Program-made: the position numbers and the translations under genes
Shown here: positions 34,862 through 47,941 of the stretch, piece after piece
Position numbering within the stretch: the first letter of the stretch is position 1
Layout: the number at the start of each line of letters is the position of its first letter
NCBI GenBank assembly: GCA_951799445.1
Contig: OX637292.1
Coordinates: 16,433,296-16,497,295 of the forward strand
Source: Pseudisothecium myosuroides
Lineage: Eukaryota > Streptophyta > Bryopsida > Hypnales > Lembophyllaceae
Length of the DNA: 64,000 bases
Direction: 5' to 3'
Notes under the pieces: model-generated
Databases searched by the model: none
Seen by the model: only the letters and a program-made list of their open reading frames with translations
What the model was told of the DNA's origin: nothing

Positions 34862-36423
34862 TTGGTCTTCCCTTTCCAAGCCAGGAAAGCTTTGGTAGGT
34901 TTTCCGCCACTGTTCTTTTTCTTTTCACTCCCAATAGCCCAAAGAAATATTGCCCTAGCTACCATCTTAACTAGAGGCCTCTCCAATATGCATGTTCTCT
35001 GATCAAGCAATGTAGCTTGGGCTTGGACTTGGGCATAGAGGAGTGCCAATCAGCATTTTTTTTTGGACAAGTGTCGCCAGAAGTCTTCAGACCACTGGAG
35101 CAAATCTGAAGGGAGCGAGTTGGACGGGTTGAAACCCTCTGATAAGTGCGATATATCGCTAAAAAAAAACCCGCTGGTGCCAATTCATCCTTGACATCAA
35201 ATAGTTCCTCTACTATGAGAGCAACGTCCCACCGACTGGGTCTTTGCCGTCTCATCGGGTTGCCTCCATGAACCAGACCTTTGGTCAATATGCGAACCTT
35301 CAATCAAACATGAAACAACCACCAGCATCACTACACAATTCCCAAGGTTTCTTTATCAGCCAATAGACTCCAACTGGCATTAGAAAACAAAGAAATTTGA
35401 CTGAAGGTCTGGTTCATGCAAAGATTGAAAATTGTGCACATTTAATTTATACAAAGAGAGAGAAATTCCTTTGAACTAGCCTGCATTTTCTAAATCCAAT
35501 CTCCCTGCAATGCTTCTATCCTAAAGGACAGACCGAGTTATTAAATTCTAGTTACTAGACACTATCAGTTCAAACCGTCCAATTTGCCTTTCCATTCAAG
35601 ACATTCGATGGCTCTAACATGCCCAAGGTAATGCTTTAAGGTAGTTACATTGTCTGTCTGGTCCGCCCTAACTGTCCGATTTGTCCGTATGTCTTGGATG
35701 TCCGATGATCCCAACTCAAACAATGTGACAACAATGATTTCAAACCACCTACATCATATGATTAGTATGAGTTTGCTACAAAAGTTTGTATACAACTTAC
35801 AAACCAACATGAATCCATATGAGCAAAATTATCGTGATTGTACAAATTAAAATTTCATTGCAAGCCGCCTTCATCTAGTCTTTGTTGTCATTCTATCACC
35901 TCCATTCTTCTGTATTGTTGTTGCCATCTTATCAGCAATGTCTTCATTCTTCTTTGATGAACCAGCACCTATATTTTCCTCTTCAAACTTCCGGTGCATT
36001 CCTTGATAAAATTATCAAAGATTTTTTTTATCTTCTTTTGACAAGATATGGAGTCCAATACCTTCATCAAATATTAGGGAAACCAAACATATGACATAAT
36101 CTAATCTCACCAAATTAATTTGTTCACCACCAAAACTACCATATTCATAACAATAACCAACTACATGCTCTAAGTATCTTGGCAAGACACTAATATTAGA
36201 TTCATCAAAATGAATAGCACGGACATAATCAACAAACTACAAAATATAAGTCATAACCCTTGAGAAGAAAGCAATTAAAAACCAATAGACAAACACTACA
36301 TCTAGGTGCAAAGGCTCATAAATTGATGATTTGTTGAGTACCTTACTTTTGTCTTCAATAAGTTGAAGAACATTAAGCCAAATCACATTGCCATAATTAT
36401 TTGGTGTAATACAAACATCTAAT
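34862..36423. other. Gene-free region
   Basis: A 110-codon minus-strand frame at 34971-35303 includes NPMRRQRPSRWDVALIVEEL but has no recognisable domain or partner exons. 35.4-36.4 kb is AT-rich without a supported feature. Confidence 0.3.
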
Positions 36424-37361
36424 TTAACCCCTAAAGGCTCAAGGCCTATTTTCTGCCAAAGAACACTCAAAACTGCCATTTCTAAAGCAAGGAGTAAAAC
36501 ATTTTGAAAAATGTTTTTTTTGCACATCTAACTGTAGAATCTTACACCTAACTAGTATGAGAATGTGTGGAAAAAATTTCAAAATTTTTGACCACTTAGA
36601 TTGCAAAATATCTGCATTTAAAGTGAAAAAAACAAGATTTTCAGCACATTGCGGGACTAGATTTCTTGACTCTAAACAATTTTAACTTAAAATTTTTGCA
36701 CTACAGAGTTTTGAGCTTTAAATCTTCATAGTGGAGAATTGAGTTGAGAGTCTAGGAAAAAATAAATAAATAAAACTTAATTATCATTCTTAAAAAAATT
36801 GTTAAGTAGAAGTAGATACAAGATAGAAGGAAAATCTAAAATATTCATATATTTTAGATGAAATTAAAATGCACTAATCCCAATAGTAAGATTGTTATAG
36901 CAAGTAAACTCAACGATGCAAATTTTTTTTTTTGAAAAATTGCAAAAATTGCATTCAAAAATGAAACCTGTAAGTTATTTTTTTCAAAAGGATGCTCTAA
37001 CTGCCCAAAAAACAAGAATGTCCATAACTTTCTCATAACAAATCCAAATGAAACGAATCGAAGCTTTTCAAATAGAAAAAATATAATGTATGAGAAAAAA
37101 AATATATAAAAAAAAATTCAAATTTTTGTCCATTTTTTTTGTTGTCTAGGCTGTCCCTTCACCCCCTGTCCCCTGTTTTGAGCTTATTTGGTTATAATTG
37201 TTGTTCCCAGGCACCGATTGTGAAAACATTATCTTACCACAAAGCTTATCAATTTTTCTATCTTCAAAAAAAGTTTCAAAAATCCCGACAAAAATCAGCC
37301 CGTAGGTACCTGCCCGAAATCCCATTTGTCCACCAAAAGGACAATGGGCCTTTAGGGATTT
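36424..37361 (+). mobile_element. ~920-bp TTAA family, copy F
   Basis: TTAA at 36424-36427, then CCCCTAAAGGCTCAAGGC. The right end GGGCCTTTAGGGA is followed by TTTA, a one-base decay of TTAA. The interior is collinear with copy A, including ATTGTTAAGTAGAAGTAG and AACTTTCTCATAACAAATCC. About 931 bp. Confidence 0.72.
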
Positions 37362-40360
37362 ACAAGGGTTTTTTCTATTGAAGTTGAATTGTATCAAGTA
37401 AATACCCACAAAACATCAACATGCTATAACCCAAATAAAAGGACATGCTAGAGCACCAATGAGTAAAAGTAGGCAAATATCACTTGAAATTTTTTTTACA
37501 CCACCGTTGCGTTATTGTATATGTGGCCTCAAAGCTTGGCGTTTGTTTGTGGCGCACTCTCTCTGTCTATTATCTTTAATAGTAATGGGACCCAAGGTTT
37601 TGGAAGTAGGAAGCCAAAAGAAGGCAAGTGAAAAGGAAGCAAGCAAAAAGGAAGCCTTGGAAGGACACGTCTGCAAAACTAGGGTTCTCAAAATTTGAAA
37701 CAAACAACTTCACGGAGTTTATCCAACAGCTTTTTGGTGTTGATTATTGGGTTATCACAAAACCCTACAATCTCACATAAAACACTATACAACATCTACA
37801 TTCATCTAAATAATAAAATTTATTTTATTTTTTAATTATTAATTATTTTAAAATTATGACCTAGCCTCTAGATGATTATACCTATATTAATGATTTCAAG
37901 ATTTATTTTTCATCTTTTATAACTTATATAATATATTTTTATATTTATTAAATGTTCTATCATTGAATTTGTCTTTAAAAGCACTTTCACATCAAAGCTT
38001 TTATTTTATAATCATAAACATTTAGAGTAGCTTATTATGCATTTGAAGTTTTCATAAATAAATTTTAATATAATAGTAGTTGCTTACCCAAATATCTGCC
38101 ACACATGAGAATTATCTTCTACTCCATGCTTTACATTCAGTGTCAGAGCAAGAGAGAGATTGCAAATTTGTGATGTTTTTCTAAGGCAGAGATCAAAGAT
38201 GGAGTGATTGGGGTCTTGAAATTAAAGAGGCCACAAGTGGAGCACTTTGTCTGCAAGAGAGAACAAATGTACAAATCCAAATGAACCCAAAATGAATGAG
38301 AGATCAATGGAATTGGTCAGGCTATGCAGCAGGCTCATCATCAATGAGGGCCCCACTGCAACGTCAACCAACCCCGTTGAATCTCCGGTTCCCAAACATA
38401 TTATATTATAAAAGAACTCTCACTCAAGCACTAAACTCATTAAACTTACATGCAACGTTGATTCAATCGTTCATTGAAGGTTATTTTTAACTGACGACAC
38501 TCATGCGCTGGCGCTAGTTTTGTACTCTAAGTTTATGTGCAAGCCCACTATCTAACTAAAATCTCCAACTGATCACCCAGTTGAACTCTGATGGATCTTT
38601 TTCACTCAACTTATGATCACTTGATCTCAAAACCTTACCCAAGTCCACGAGTAAGCACTCATCATTCTAAGCGAAGAAAGTGCAACAAATATCTTACAAT
38701 TTCTTATGCGTTATTCTAGCTAACCAACTAATTCTAAACATTGACATAATGACTTGTAATCACTTTAGCAATACCAAAGGACGTCTCTTCAATGGAAGTA
38801 GCCCTAGTTGCGTGCGGGAACGCATGCTGGGGCAATGAACGAAGTCCTGCTAGTATAATCAAAGCCCCCACCCCCTCTTGCTCCCGCAGCACAATCTGAT
38901 TTGACAACGTAGTATCCTTCCCAAACAACTTATATCTCATATCTAGTTGCTAGCAATCCAAGATCAAATGAAACATTACCATTGTGAGAGCGAAGACATT
39001 GCAAAGAACGTTGAGAGAGTAAGCTCAATTGCAGTGGAATACCAATTCTTTTTTCTCTTATATATATATAGGTGAGCCACCTCATTTGGTGCTTATAGTG
39101 TGTGTTTGGCTTCACTCCTAGATGGATCCAAACCCACACAAATGTAAGAAGTAAGATTAATTAATTTTGTTATGGTACGTCTTGGTCCAGGTGGTAAACT
39201 GCACATTCAACTAGCTACAATCACTAGGAAAATATTGAAGTGTTTAATCAATTGTCAATCTTGTTAAATTTTGATACAAAGGTACACAAAGCTTTTAAAA
39301 CTACAGTAGGTGTAGATTTACGTTTGAAGCCACAATTCATGGAAGTGCAAAATTAGTGGAATACCGCCAATTAATGAAATTGACGTTCACTTAGTCCCTT
39401 TTTAGATTGGACTCCCTTGAGTCTAGGCAAGTTAGGGGGTTTAAATTTTATCTTCTTTTTTGATACAATATCCGTAGGCAATTTTGATCTGCTGTTTTTT
39501 TTAATTCTCACAAAAGTTGGATAGGTGGTTCTCCACTCAAGCAATTATAATACAAAGACTAATCTAATTGATCCTTTTAGTGAATGTTGCAGGACAAAAA
39601 GAAGGCTAGTCTGGAGTTTTGTAGAATGAAATTAACTTTCATTTTGTCTTCACTTGGTAGCTTCTTGCTTTGCTAATTGAACTACTCAGTAAATTCAATT
39701 ATTGTTAAATACACCAATTGACTAATTCGGCTAACTGGTGTATATTTGACTTCACAGTGCACTGTGGAATTGGGGTGCATATTATCAAACAAAGCATGGA
39801 TGAATTGCATAGGAATATGGACACTTTGGGTGCAATGAACGATAGATTGACTCAAAAAGCCTTATTTTTTTATATTTCTAGCTGAAATTCAATTCGTTTT
39901 CAAAAGTGAATCAGATGGCATTACCAAATTGTCCAGGGTGCCATCTGCCAAAGCATATTATCAATTGTCTTGGGAATTAATATTGGCACTGCTCCCTAGG
40001 TTTAGGGTATTATTTCTTCTTTGGGTCATATTATTGAATATAGTCTGATTCCCTTGAGTGTTGCATGGTTTTTTCGTTTTTGCACTATTTCATCACTTTT
40101 ACGTAAAACAATCTAAATATCTTTCTCTGCATTCATTACACATTGTAGAGAGCTGATTTTGAATTTTATTTGGGACAATATGGAAACTCTAGATTTTTTT
40201 TAGAATGGAGGGAATTTTTATTAGTATTTAAAAAAAAATGAAGAATTGAAAATTCTTTTTAACCTCCAAAGAAAAATTGTTCGTTGAAAGGACAATTGAA
40301 AACCTAGATTTGTTCCTACGAAGTTTATTTGGTTGGATGTTTACAAAATTTTGATACTAC
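37362..40360. other. Gene-free AT-rich region
   Basis: A small Lys/Glu-rich frame (37582-37698, starting MGPKVLEVGSQKK) has no supporting features. A CT-dinucleotide TATATATATATA tract lies near 39060. Nothing else is called. Confidence 0.3.
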
Positions 40361-40767
40361 ACGTATATAAGTTCCCCTTAGCTAAAAATCTATTTTTTTT
40401 TCCACTTGGGTGCCCGAATCAAAAGTAATGTTGCCTTGAACTTTTTGGCAGCTTAGGCAATTTGAGAACATTTAAGAAAGCTTTTGCAAAAAAACTCATT
40501 AACTTTGAAATTTGGCATGTATGTAATTTACATATTGTAAGATGCAAACATCAAAAAAATAAGCATACATAGTGTAAAAATTTCACTTTAGGAGGTGTTA
40601 AAGTTTGTTGGCCTTGTTGGGAAAGGCTGGAAAAAAAATTCTTCTAACTTCAAACATTGTAATCTTTCAATCCATGCGGTCAAAGTTTATGGATTTTTCT
40701 CATTGCCCTGAAAATGGCAATTTTCACAATTTCTACCTAAAATATACCTCCGGGCTTTAGGGGTTAA
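40361..40767 (-). mobile_element. Partial copy of the ~920-bp TTAA family
   Basis: The right end GGGCTTTAGGGG is followed by TTAA at 40764-40767. Interior sequence (TCCATGCGGTCAAAGTTTAT, GAAAATGGCAATTTTCAC) matches the inverse of the first 200 bp of copy A. The left limit is not defined. Confidence 0.5.
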
Positions 40768-41852
40768 AATCGATTATGGTCTAAATAGTAATGATTGTTC
40801 CAAGATTATCTTTCCTTTGAATGTTGAATGTTAAGTTCTAATTATGACAATTTATAAAGATTCTTTTTTATCTTATTTATTTTTTGAAATCATTTTTGAA
40901 AGGCCATTTTTGGAATTGATGAAGCTTGTTTTTGACGTGGCACATAGTATTGCTTTTTGAACTATAAAATATTTCTAGCAAATAAATTATAAAAATCAAT
41001 GATATACAAATGTTAGAGAATAACAAACTATTTGCTTTCATTTGTTGTTCCCAAAAGTGGAATGCTTGATTCTTAAAAGGTTATTGTAGCACAACAATTA
41101 TTTTATTTTTTTGAAATTCAACTACTGTAGTTCTTTTCAAATTTGTTTAATTTAAAAAAAATTAATGATTATTACTTCTAATTACATTGTCCCTAATTAC
41201 ACTATAATAATCTTGTGCAACTCTCACACAAATTATTTTTTTTTAAAATTTTAACATTTTTCAAATGGATTAATTTTTTAATAGAAAATATACCAAAATA
41301 AAGGATAAAATAAAATATATAAATATTAAATTGTTCAATTAATGGTTAAATGATTAAAAACATTTTGAAGTCTTTGGATTATATTATAAACAAATACAAG
41401 TCAAAAAATGGATAAATGTTTGTAGTTTTTTCAAATTGTAACTCCACAATCTTGCACTAAATGAGTTATGTATCACAAGGCAAAAAATGCAACACCATTA
41501 TAAGTGGATTAAAATATTAAAATGTTTGATTTGAAGTGGGAGCTTAAAATAGAGTCAATTGATTATGCACATGTAAGATACCAGACTATAAGTAATTCTT
41601 TGGTAAGGCTTTAATTAACTTCAAAGTTTTGTCACCACCAAGATTAGGGCATTTAGGGGTTAATATAGAAATTCAACAATTACATCTTTGAATCTACCTT
41701 CAAAAGTCATAACATTACGATGAGCAACAATTGAAAAAAAGGGGTTTCTAGAAGTCATCAAGGCTAGTACAAAGTAATTGCTTTGTAGCCAACTGCCAAT
41801 TTTCTATTCACTTTCCTACATTGCCATTAGTTTCATCCATGTGAGATATCTA
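40768..41852. other. AT-rich DNA with an isolated element end
   Basis: GGCATTTAGGGG followed by TTAA at 41660-41663 looks like a lone right end of the TTAA family, but I could not find its left partner. Otherwise no feature. Confidence 0.3.
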
Positions 41853-42720
41853 GTAAACTTGCTTGCTGAAGTGGATGCACAATCACTAACTAAAAATTGT
41901 CACATTTAGATTCTATTTTGTCTTTTGTTTTATATGTGTAAAATATAATTTCTCCTACCTATAGTAACTTGCTTGTTGTAGTGCATCCAAAACATCACTA
42001 ATTAGGAATTATCACATGATCTAAATTCTACCTTGTCTCCAATTTCATTGACATATAAGATCCAGTTTTCCTTCTTGAGTAAATTTGTTTGCTAATGTGC
42101 ATCCAAAATCACAAAATTTTCACTTTCAAATTCTACCTTGTCTTCAATTTTATATATGTGAAATCTAACTTCTTATACCTAGTAAATTTATTTGCTAAAG
42201 TACATTCAAAATTATCATTGACTAAAAATTGTCCCTTCTAAATCCTATCCTTCATTCTATCTTGTCTTTAGTTTTATATATGTAAGATCTAGCTTTTCTT
42301 ACCTATTAAATTTGATTGCAAAAATACACCCAAAATCATCCTTAATTAGAAATTTTTCCTTCCAAATCCTCTCTATGATTATATCTCATCTTTAGTTTAA
42401 TACATGTAAGATTTAGCTTTTTTTACCTACTAAACTTGTTTGTTGAAATACACCCAAAATCATCTTTGACTAAAAATTGTCACATCTAGATTCTGCTCTC
42501 GTGATTCTAGCTCGTCTTTAATTAGTTTCATTTGTATAAGATTTAGCTCATGTGACTAAGTAAACTTATTTACTAAAGTGCACCCATAATTATCATTGAC
42601 TATAACTATCACTTTAGTCTATACTTTACCTTGTCTTCAATTTAATTCATCTGAAATCTAACTTTTATTATCTAGTAAACTTGTTGAAGTACATCATTCA
42701 TTATAAAGTGTCACATCTAG
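41853..42720 (+). repeat. Degenerate minisatellite, about eight ~105-130-bp units
   Basis: Units begin with variants of AGTAAACTTGTTTGCTAAAGTGC near 41853, 41963, 42078, 42182, 42304, 42429, 42560 and 42674. They continue with CATCCAAAATCATC...ACTAAAAATTGTCAC, a TCTTGTCTTCAATTT segment and TATATGTRAGATCTA. Copies are strongly diverged and indel-ridden, so the array is old. Confidence 0.75.
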
Positions 42721-42877
42721 ATTCAAGCCAACTCTCACATCCAAATTTCTTGCCTAGAATGAAGAGATTATACCTCTCGATGATTGTATACAATCTAGAA
42801 AACAAAGTCTAGGAGTATCAAATGATACACCTATATTGAACTTTTTAACAATTCAAAATTTATTTATACGATGAAAT

Positions 42878-42990
42878 AATGCACGCTAAAGTGCGTTAAA
42901 ATCTTCTTTCATTGCCAATAAGACCTATGAAAAATAGAATTTGTGGTATAATAGTAACCATGCTTAGTTGCAATTAGTGATGATTATAGC
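42878..42990 (+). repeat. Host repeat, copy left of the piggyBac element
   Basis: GCTAAAGTGCGTTAAAATC, TTGCCAATA and AATAGTAACCATG with TTGCAATTAGTGA recur in the same order at 49531-49660, right of the element. The locus was therefore tandemly duplicated with a spacing of about 340 bp before the transposon entered the second copy. Confidence 0.6.
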
Positions 42991-43212
42991 CTATGCACAT
43001 GTTTTACGTACTACTCTTAAGAGTAAATATAGTTGTGTAATACTACTCTGCTATATAGGTATGCCGGCCTATGCCCATAATCATCACAATCTAAGATACA
43101 ACACCTACATTTTGAAGCCACAAGATGCACACAATTAGAATAAGAAAGTTTTGAAAAAATAAAAAGTCGATTTTTAATACACCTCCAAAGAGGAAATTTC
43201 ATAGTGTTTTAA

Positions 43213-43223
43213 CCCTTTAGTGG
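43213..43223 (+). repeat. piggyBac left terminal inverted repeat
   Basis: CCCTTTAGTGG directly after TTAA. A short palindrome, GTCCATTTTATGGAC, follows at 43230-43244. Confidence 0.9.
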
Positions 43224-44669
43224 TTTTGCGTCCATTTTATGGACGATGGACAGAAGGGAACTGTCGTAGCTGTCAGGGAACAACAGCTTTTCATCCATCC
43301 TTTTTTCTGCTGGTAGGTGCTACTGTTGTATACTTGGAAACGAGTGTTGAGCACCCAATTTTGGTGTGTGCAATTTTTGAAAAAATGAAAGGTGCACACA
43401 TGTGTAGAAAACAAGAAATTTGTACTTGCCCACTTTTGCCAGCTGTGCAGCAGCAAAATTTTTTGGACATCGACACTTTCCTACGGGCAGTGCCTGAGCG
43501 TACAATTTCATGACGTCATCTTGCTGTAAAGAGCTCTTCTTTTTCGTGCTACGTGTCGCTCGGAGATGAATTTGTCAAAACCCTGCAGAATGTCTGGAGG
43601 TATTTTCTGGGGTTTCTACTGTACTGGAGTCACGGTCATCACTTCCTACTTGCTAGACTTGGTATTGCAAAAGTGAAAACATCATACTGCCGCCTCTATC
43701 TTCAATGCATAGAAGTGCAACTTCTAGAATTTACTAAGAAGTACTCTGTAAAAAGCAATGAAGGAAGTGTAAAGAATTATAGAATTCTAGGTGTACAGAG
43801 TAGACAGCTGCAAACAAAGCAATTCCAAGCCGCATTGTTCATTGAATGCTCTCTTTCTGAGTAGGGCATGCTAGTTCAGCACAGTACCTTCAGAGCTCCA
43901 CGATTGCAAACAATGTTTCCTGCAGTGAGTCCCTCACCTTGGGAGACACTCATACATGCACAAGATTTTTTGCAACTGCTCAGTGCGTACAAGGCCGCTG
44001 TAAGCATTGATGAACTGCTAATTTTTATCCTTGGCAAGCACTCTTCCTTTTCACATAAGAGGGCATCTGATAGCAGCAGGTTGAAATTGCATCACCTATA
44101 CGTGATGCAAATGCAATTCACTGTTGGAGAGCTAGTGCAGGTCAACATTCACCAATGCTGTTCTTACTCACCTGTAGTTGTTGCTGTTCATATGCTTAGT
44201 GCGTAGAGAGTGTATTGTGCTATGTGATTAGTCGCGTCCCATGAAGTCACGGCCTCAAGGATAGAGCGACGGTAGTTCTTCGCAGTAGTGACATGACTGT
44301 AGTTTCATATCCCTTCATGGTGTTGTAGAATACTTGATCGCTCATATTTTTCAAGTCCTGGTCGCTCCTGCATATGTGTAATGGAAATATTAGCATCCAC
44401 GTTGAAGTCCACATGCATGAAAAGGAACGTCAATGTGTGCACATGGAGTATTTTTTTCCAATTCTACTAGTCACTGATCATTCACTGGTATTCTCTATCA
44501 TGGAAACATATATATTCATAGTAACTAGGAAGGACTGTTATGGCTTGCTACTGTTTTTGTTAACTCCTGTGCACGTTCTCACTATGTGCGGTGATGTGTT
44601 TGATAGGAGATACAACATACATACACCTTACAATCCGTCGTGCAGTATTCTGAGAGATGAAACTGTCAT

Positions 44670-44957
44670 TTGATGGCCGTTTTTCTGCCGTCCACTGAAC
44701 AGCAGCCATCGAGGTTGCCTTACATTCGAGAAACAATCAGACAGTGGACCAGCTCCATTGGCGCTACAGACGCACAAACCCGACAAATACTTGGACTGCT
44801 GGACAGACGTAACATACTTCGTAGAGCAGTGAAACGAGGCGTGAAGAAGAAAGACACCCCGCGAGGCCTTCGATTTCTTTTCAGACACCACTGCTCGCGC
44901 ATTCTCGGGTGGAGAGAGAGATTGCCCGAGGGACATCGGGACGGCTTCAACGACAAG
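44670..44957 (+). other. Possible upstream exon of the transposase gene
   Basis: A frame from ATG 44670 gives 96 codons rich in basic residues (RRNILRRAVKRGVKKKDTPR) and ends at a good donor, AAG|GTAAAT (intron from 44958). A phase-compatible acceptor is not obvious. AG at 45087-45088 would join in frame to the transposase but lacks a pyrimidine tract. It may be an N-terminal exon, a separate small protein, or chance. Confidence 0.3.
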
Positions 44958-47941
44958 GTAAATCACGCGCTACGTGTTCTCCTTTGGCCGGAACTCTCTT
45001 CATCTCCCTGTCTTTGCCGTCTGTGCATCTGTACACCGTCGTCATCCTGAGATTTGTCTGGAACGGCACGTACGTCGATATGACGGAGAAGAACTCCACA
45101 GCAACTGCCGCCGCAGTATGTGCACTGGCCTTGAAGGAGACGCCACTTTTACCAGGAGGTATGAAGGATCACACGACACAGGCTTGCTCACACGACGGGC
45201 AACATGGCAGCAGGAAACGAAAGGACATCACTGATAAAGTCTATGAGAAGGAAGAAATAAAGCGTGGGAAGCAGCTGCTCTCCACTGCAGAGTCACATCC
45301 AGTTGCTGAGGATCTGCTTCCAACCGTAGCACATTCGAACTTGGGCGCCTGCGGTTGTTCCAGTCCCAAGCGCGCGTCAGCCACGAAGTCCATAATGACC
45401 TGGCGAGGGGATTTGTGGATCGTTGAAAGTTCTTTTGCAGAGAAAGCGCTTGCGGAGGTCACGAGTCCTATGCCTGTACGATTCCCCGCTTCAGCACTGA
45501 GGTCGCAGACATGTTTTCACACTGGAACGGAAGAGTCGGAATGGATTCTTGGACTTGTTATCCACTCCTACATTCTCAGTGGCCGGAAGGAGCTCATGTA
45601 CGTTGTCCTCCTCGACGATGGAACCGAGGCGCACCTCCAATCTGGCGAAGTTGACCGAATAACTATTGTCAAACAGTGTGAGTCCACTGAAATGTCACAG
45701 CCGCTCACGCAGGACTCCGACTTCATATTCGGAGGAGGACATCCGTCTTCGCAGGAGGAGCTGGAGGGTAGTGATACATCATTCTCCAGCTTCTTCTCAA
45801 CGTTGCTTCAATCTGCAAGCAATAGCGATTGCAGTGCGGACAACCACATCGATCAGCGAAGTGGACCGGCACTCCAGCATCCCGCAGGACTGCACTTCAC
45901 TGAATCAACGCAACCAGAAGCTTGGCCGCCAATACCAGGTTTGTTACTGCCCCAAACAGAAAGTTTCAGTCGTTTGTTAGAAGAAGTCGTCCAGAGCGCC
46001 CAGCCGTCGGAGCCTGCAGTCGCACCTCCTCTTCATACCGGCGACAGCATGAAGTCCGCAGCAGTGCAGAGTGATCGCATACTCCGTCCACGCCCACTTC
46101 TGAAACGAGCGCTGGATCCAACGCATGCAGCAGTGCGCGCATCCAAAGCACAGAAGGTGATAGCTCCAGTGCTTGACGAGCAGGGCAGATGCTCCCGACG
46201 AGTTTCTGCAGTCGTTCCAGCGCAGAGTGTTGAACATCGGCGTCCTACTGGCGTTTCCAAAGACGCTATCCCTCCAGCGACTTTGGCGGATGCACCGTCG
46301 ACGGACCCACCGGTTGCACGTCGTGGAAGACCTTCAAGGAACGGAGGACTTTCAGCGGCAGCAGAACGACTTGCCTTCCTACGTGCATATGCAGACGGAA
46401 CTTGGACGATGAACGACTCTACATTTGCCGTGGGAGCTCCTCCATTCTCGGGACCCACAGGAGGTCCATCTTTTCCAATACATCGACTGCCCACAAAGGC
46501 TGCGCTGTTCGGTCGCTTCTGGAGCGAGCAGACGTTGCAGAGGATCTGTGTTGACACTAATCGATACGCAAGTGAAATAGAGCAGGGGAGGACCGTGCCG
46601 TTGGGTGGACCAAATTGGTGGAGATTGGAGCCAGCGGAACTGAAAGCGTTTGTTGCAGTCAACTTGCTAATGGGGATTAAGCGTCTGCCCAACCATCGAC
46701 ATTATTGGAATCGTAGCAACCAGTTCCTATACTGCCCTAGTGTGACGAGCATCATGACTAGTCGACGGTATGAAGACATAACTCGGTGTCTGCATGTCGC
46801 TGACGACTCTGTCCCAGTAGTTGCAGGCCAAGACATTGAATTCGATAGGTTACGGAAGATGAGGTGGTTGATCAGGGAACTGCAACATAGGTTCAAATCG
46901 AATTGGAATCTTCATCAGGAAGTGACGGTGGACGAGAGTATGATCCCATACAAAGGTAAATACTGCCCTGTCAGACAGTATCTACCTCGGAAACCGACGA
47001 AATGGGGGGTAAAAGTTTGGTGTGTGGCGGATGCTCGTCACAAGTACATCTACAATTTTCAAATCTATACTGGATCTGTTCACAAGGAGTCACTGGCAGG
47101 AGGTTCATCAGGAGACGCCAAAACAGCACACGAAGTTGTGCTACAGTTAATGGAGGGCCTCCACGGACTGTCGCACATTGTGTGCACTAACAATTACTTT
47201 ACTTCAGTTAAACTTCTTTTGCAGTTATTGTCACGCGGCACTTATGGTGTGGGCACAGTCCGTTGCAATTGATTAGGCCTTCCCAAATCGTTGCTGGACT
47301 TGAAGTCTCTATCAAAAGAACAGCAAGGTAGCCTACTTTGGCGGATGCATAGTAACAGAGACATAGCTGCGGTAGTCTTTGTTGATAGGAAAGCTGTATT
47401 AATGCTTTCCACTTATTATCCGCCGATTCCAGGAGAAGGAGAGTTATGGCCTACTGTGCCACGCCGTATCGACGGTATTGTAACTGATTTGGACACCTCA
47501 CCTGTCCACAGAGGCTACTCCGACTTCATGCGGGGAGTCGATGTAGCTGATCACTTGCGGGGCAGTTATTCAAGTCAGACGAGAAGCCACAAGTGGTGGC
47601 ATAAAGTATTCTTCTATCTTATCGACACGTCAGTTGTGAATAGTTATATTCTCAATAAGGTGGCCCTTGAACAGCTCGGAAAAGACCCAGTCTCGCACTT
47701 GCAGTTTCAGTTCCAACTTGCTGACGACCTTAGCCGACCTTGGGCGCAACAACGAGGAGCGGTGTCTCAATTTCGTCTATCCGTTCCTGGAGTTCACGGC
47801 CTCATTCGAACGAGTCGACGCAGGAAGTGCCGTTACTGCCGAAGCACTGTGAGGACAAACATGGTCTGTCCCCAATGCGGAGGGGTTTATCTTCACTCCG
47901 GTGACTGCTTTCAACGCAGTCACTACGTGCTGCGCAGATGA
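44909..47941 (+). pseudogene. piggyBac transposase (DDE_Tnp_1_7), inactivated
   Basis: Numbering is from the first in-frame ATG (44909). A more likely start is ATG 45080. About residues 200-252 look like a Tudor/SH3-type barrel (EWILGLVIHSYI...YVVLLDDGTEAHL). RRGRPS near 470 is an AT-hook. The transposase domain starts near 530 (FGRFWSEQTLQRI, LLMGIKRLPNHRHYW). The first catalytic Asp is D675 in VTVDESMIPYKGKY. At the second, CTNNYFTS has Asn761 where the family has Asp. The third is D878 in RGVDVADHLRGSY. An in-frame TGA at 47270-47272, between VGTVRCN and LGLPKSLLDL, cuts the protein; the frame is unchanged afterwards. The C-terminus carries a Cys/His-rich finger (CRYCRS...CPQCGG...HSGDC...SHY). 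The enzyme would cut and rejoin at TTAA; this copy should be inactive. Confidence 0.92.

Noticed and set aside
37582..37698. Small Lys/Glu-rich protein
   Set aside because: 38 codons without homologous features; likely chance in A-rich DNA.
41640..41663. Complete TTAA element ending at 41660
   Set aside because: Only a right end is visible; no left end with CCC after TTAA at the expected distance.
43553..44206. Two ~100-codon frames in the left part of the piggyBac element
   Set aside because: No domain, no conserved motif and no splice link to the transposase; treated as non-coding subterminal DNA.
46033..46692. 219-codon minus-strand frame
   Set aside because: Antisense of the piggyBac transposase, which has clear family motifs on the plus strand.
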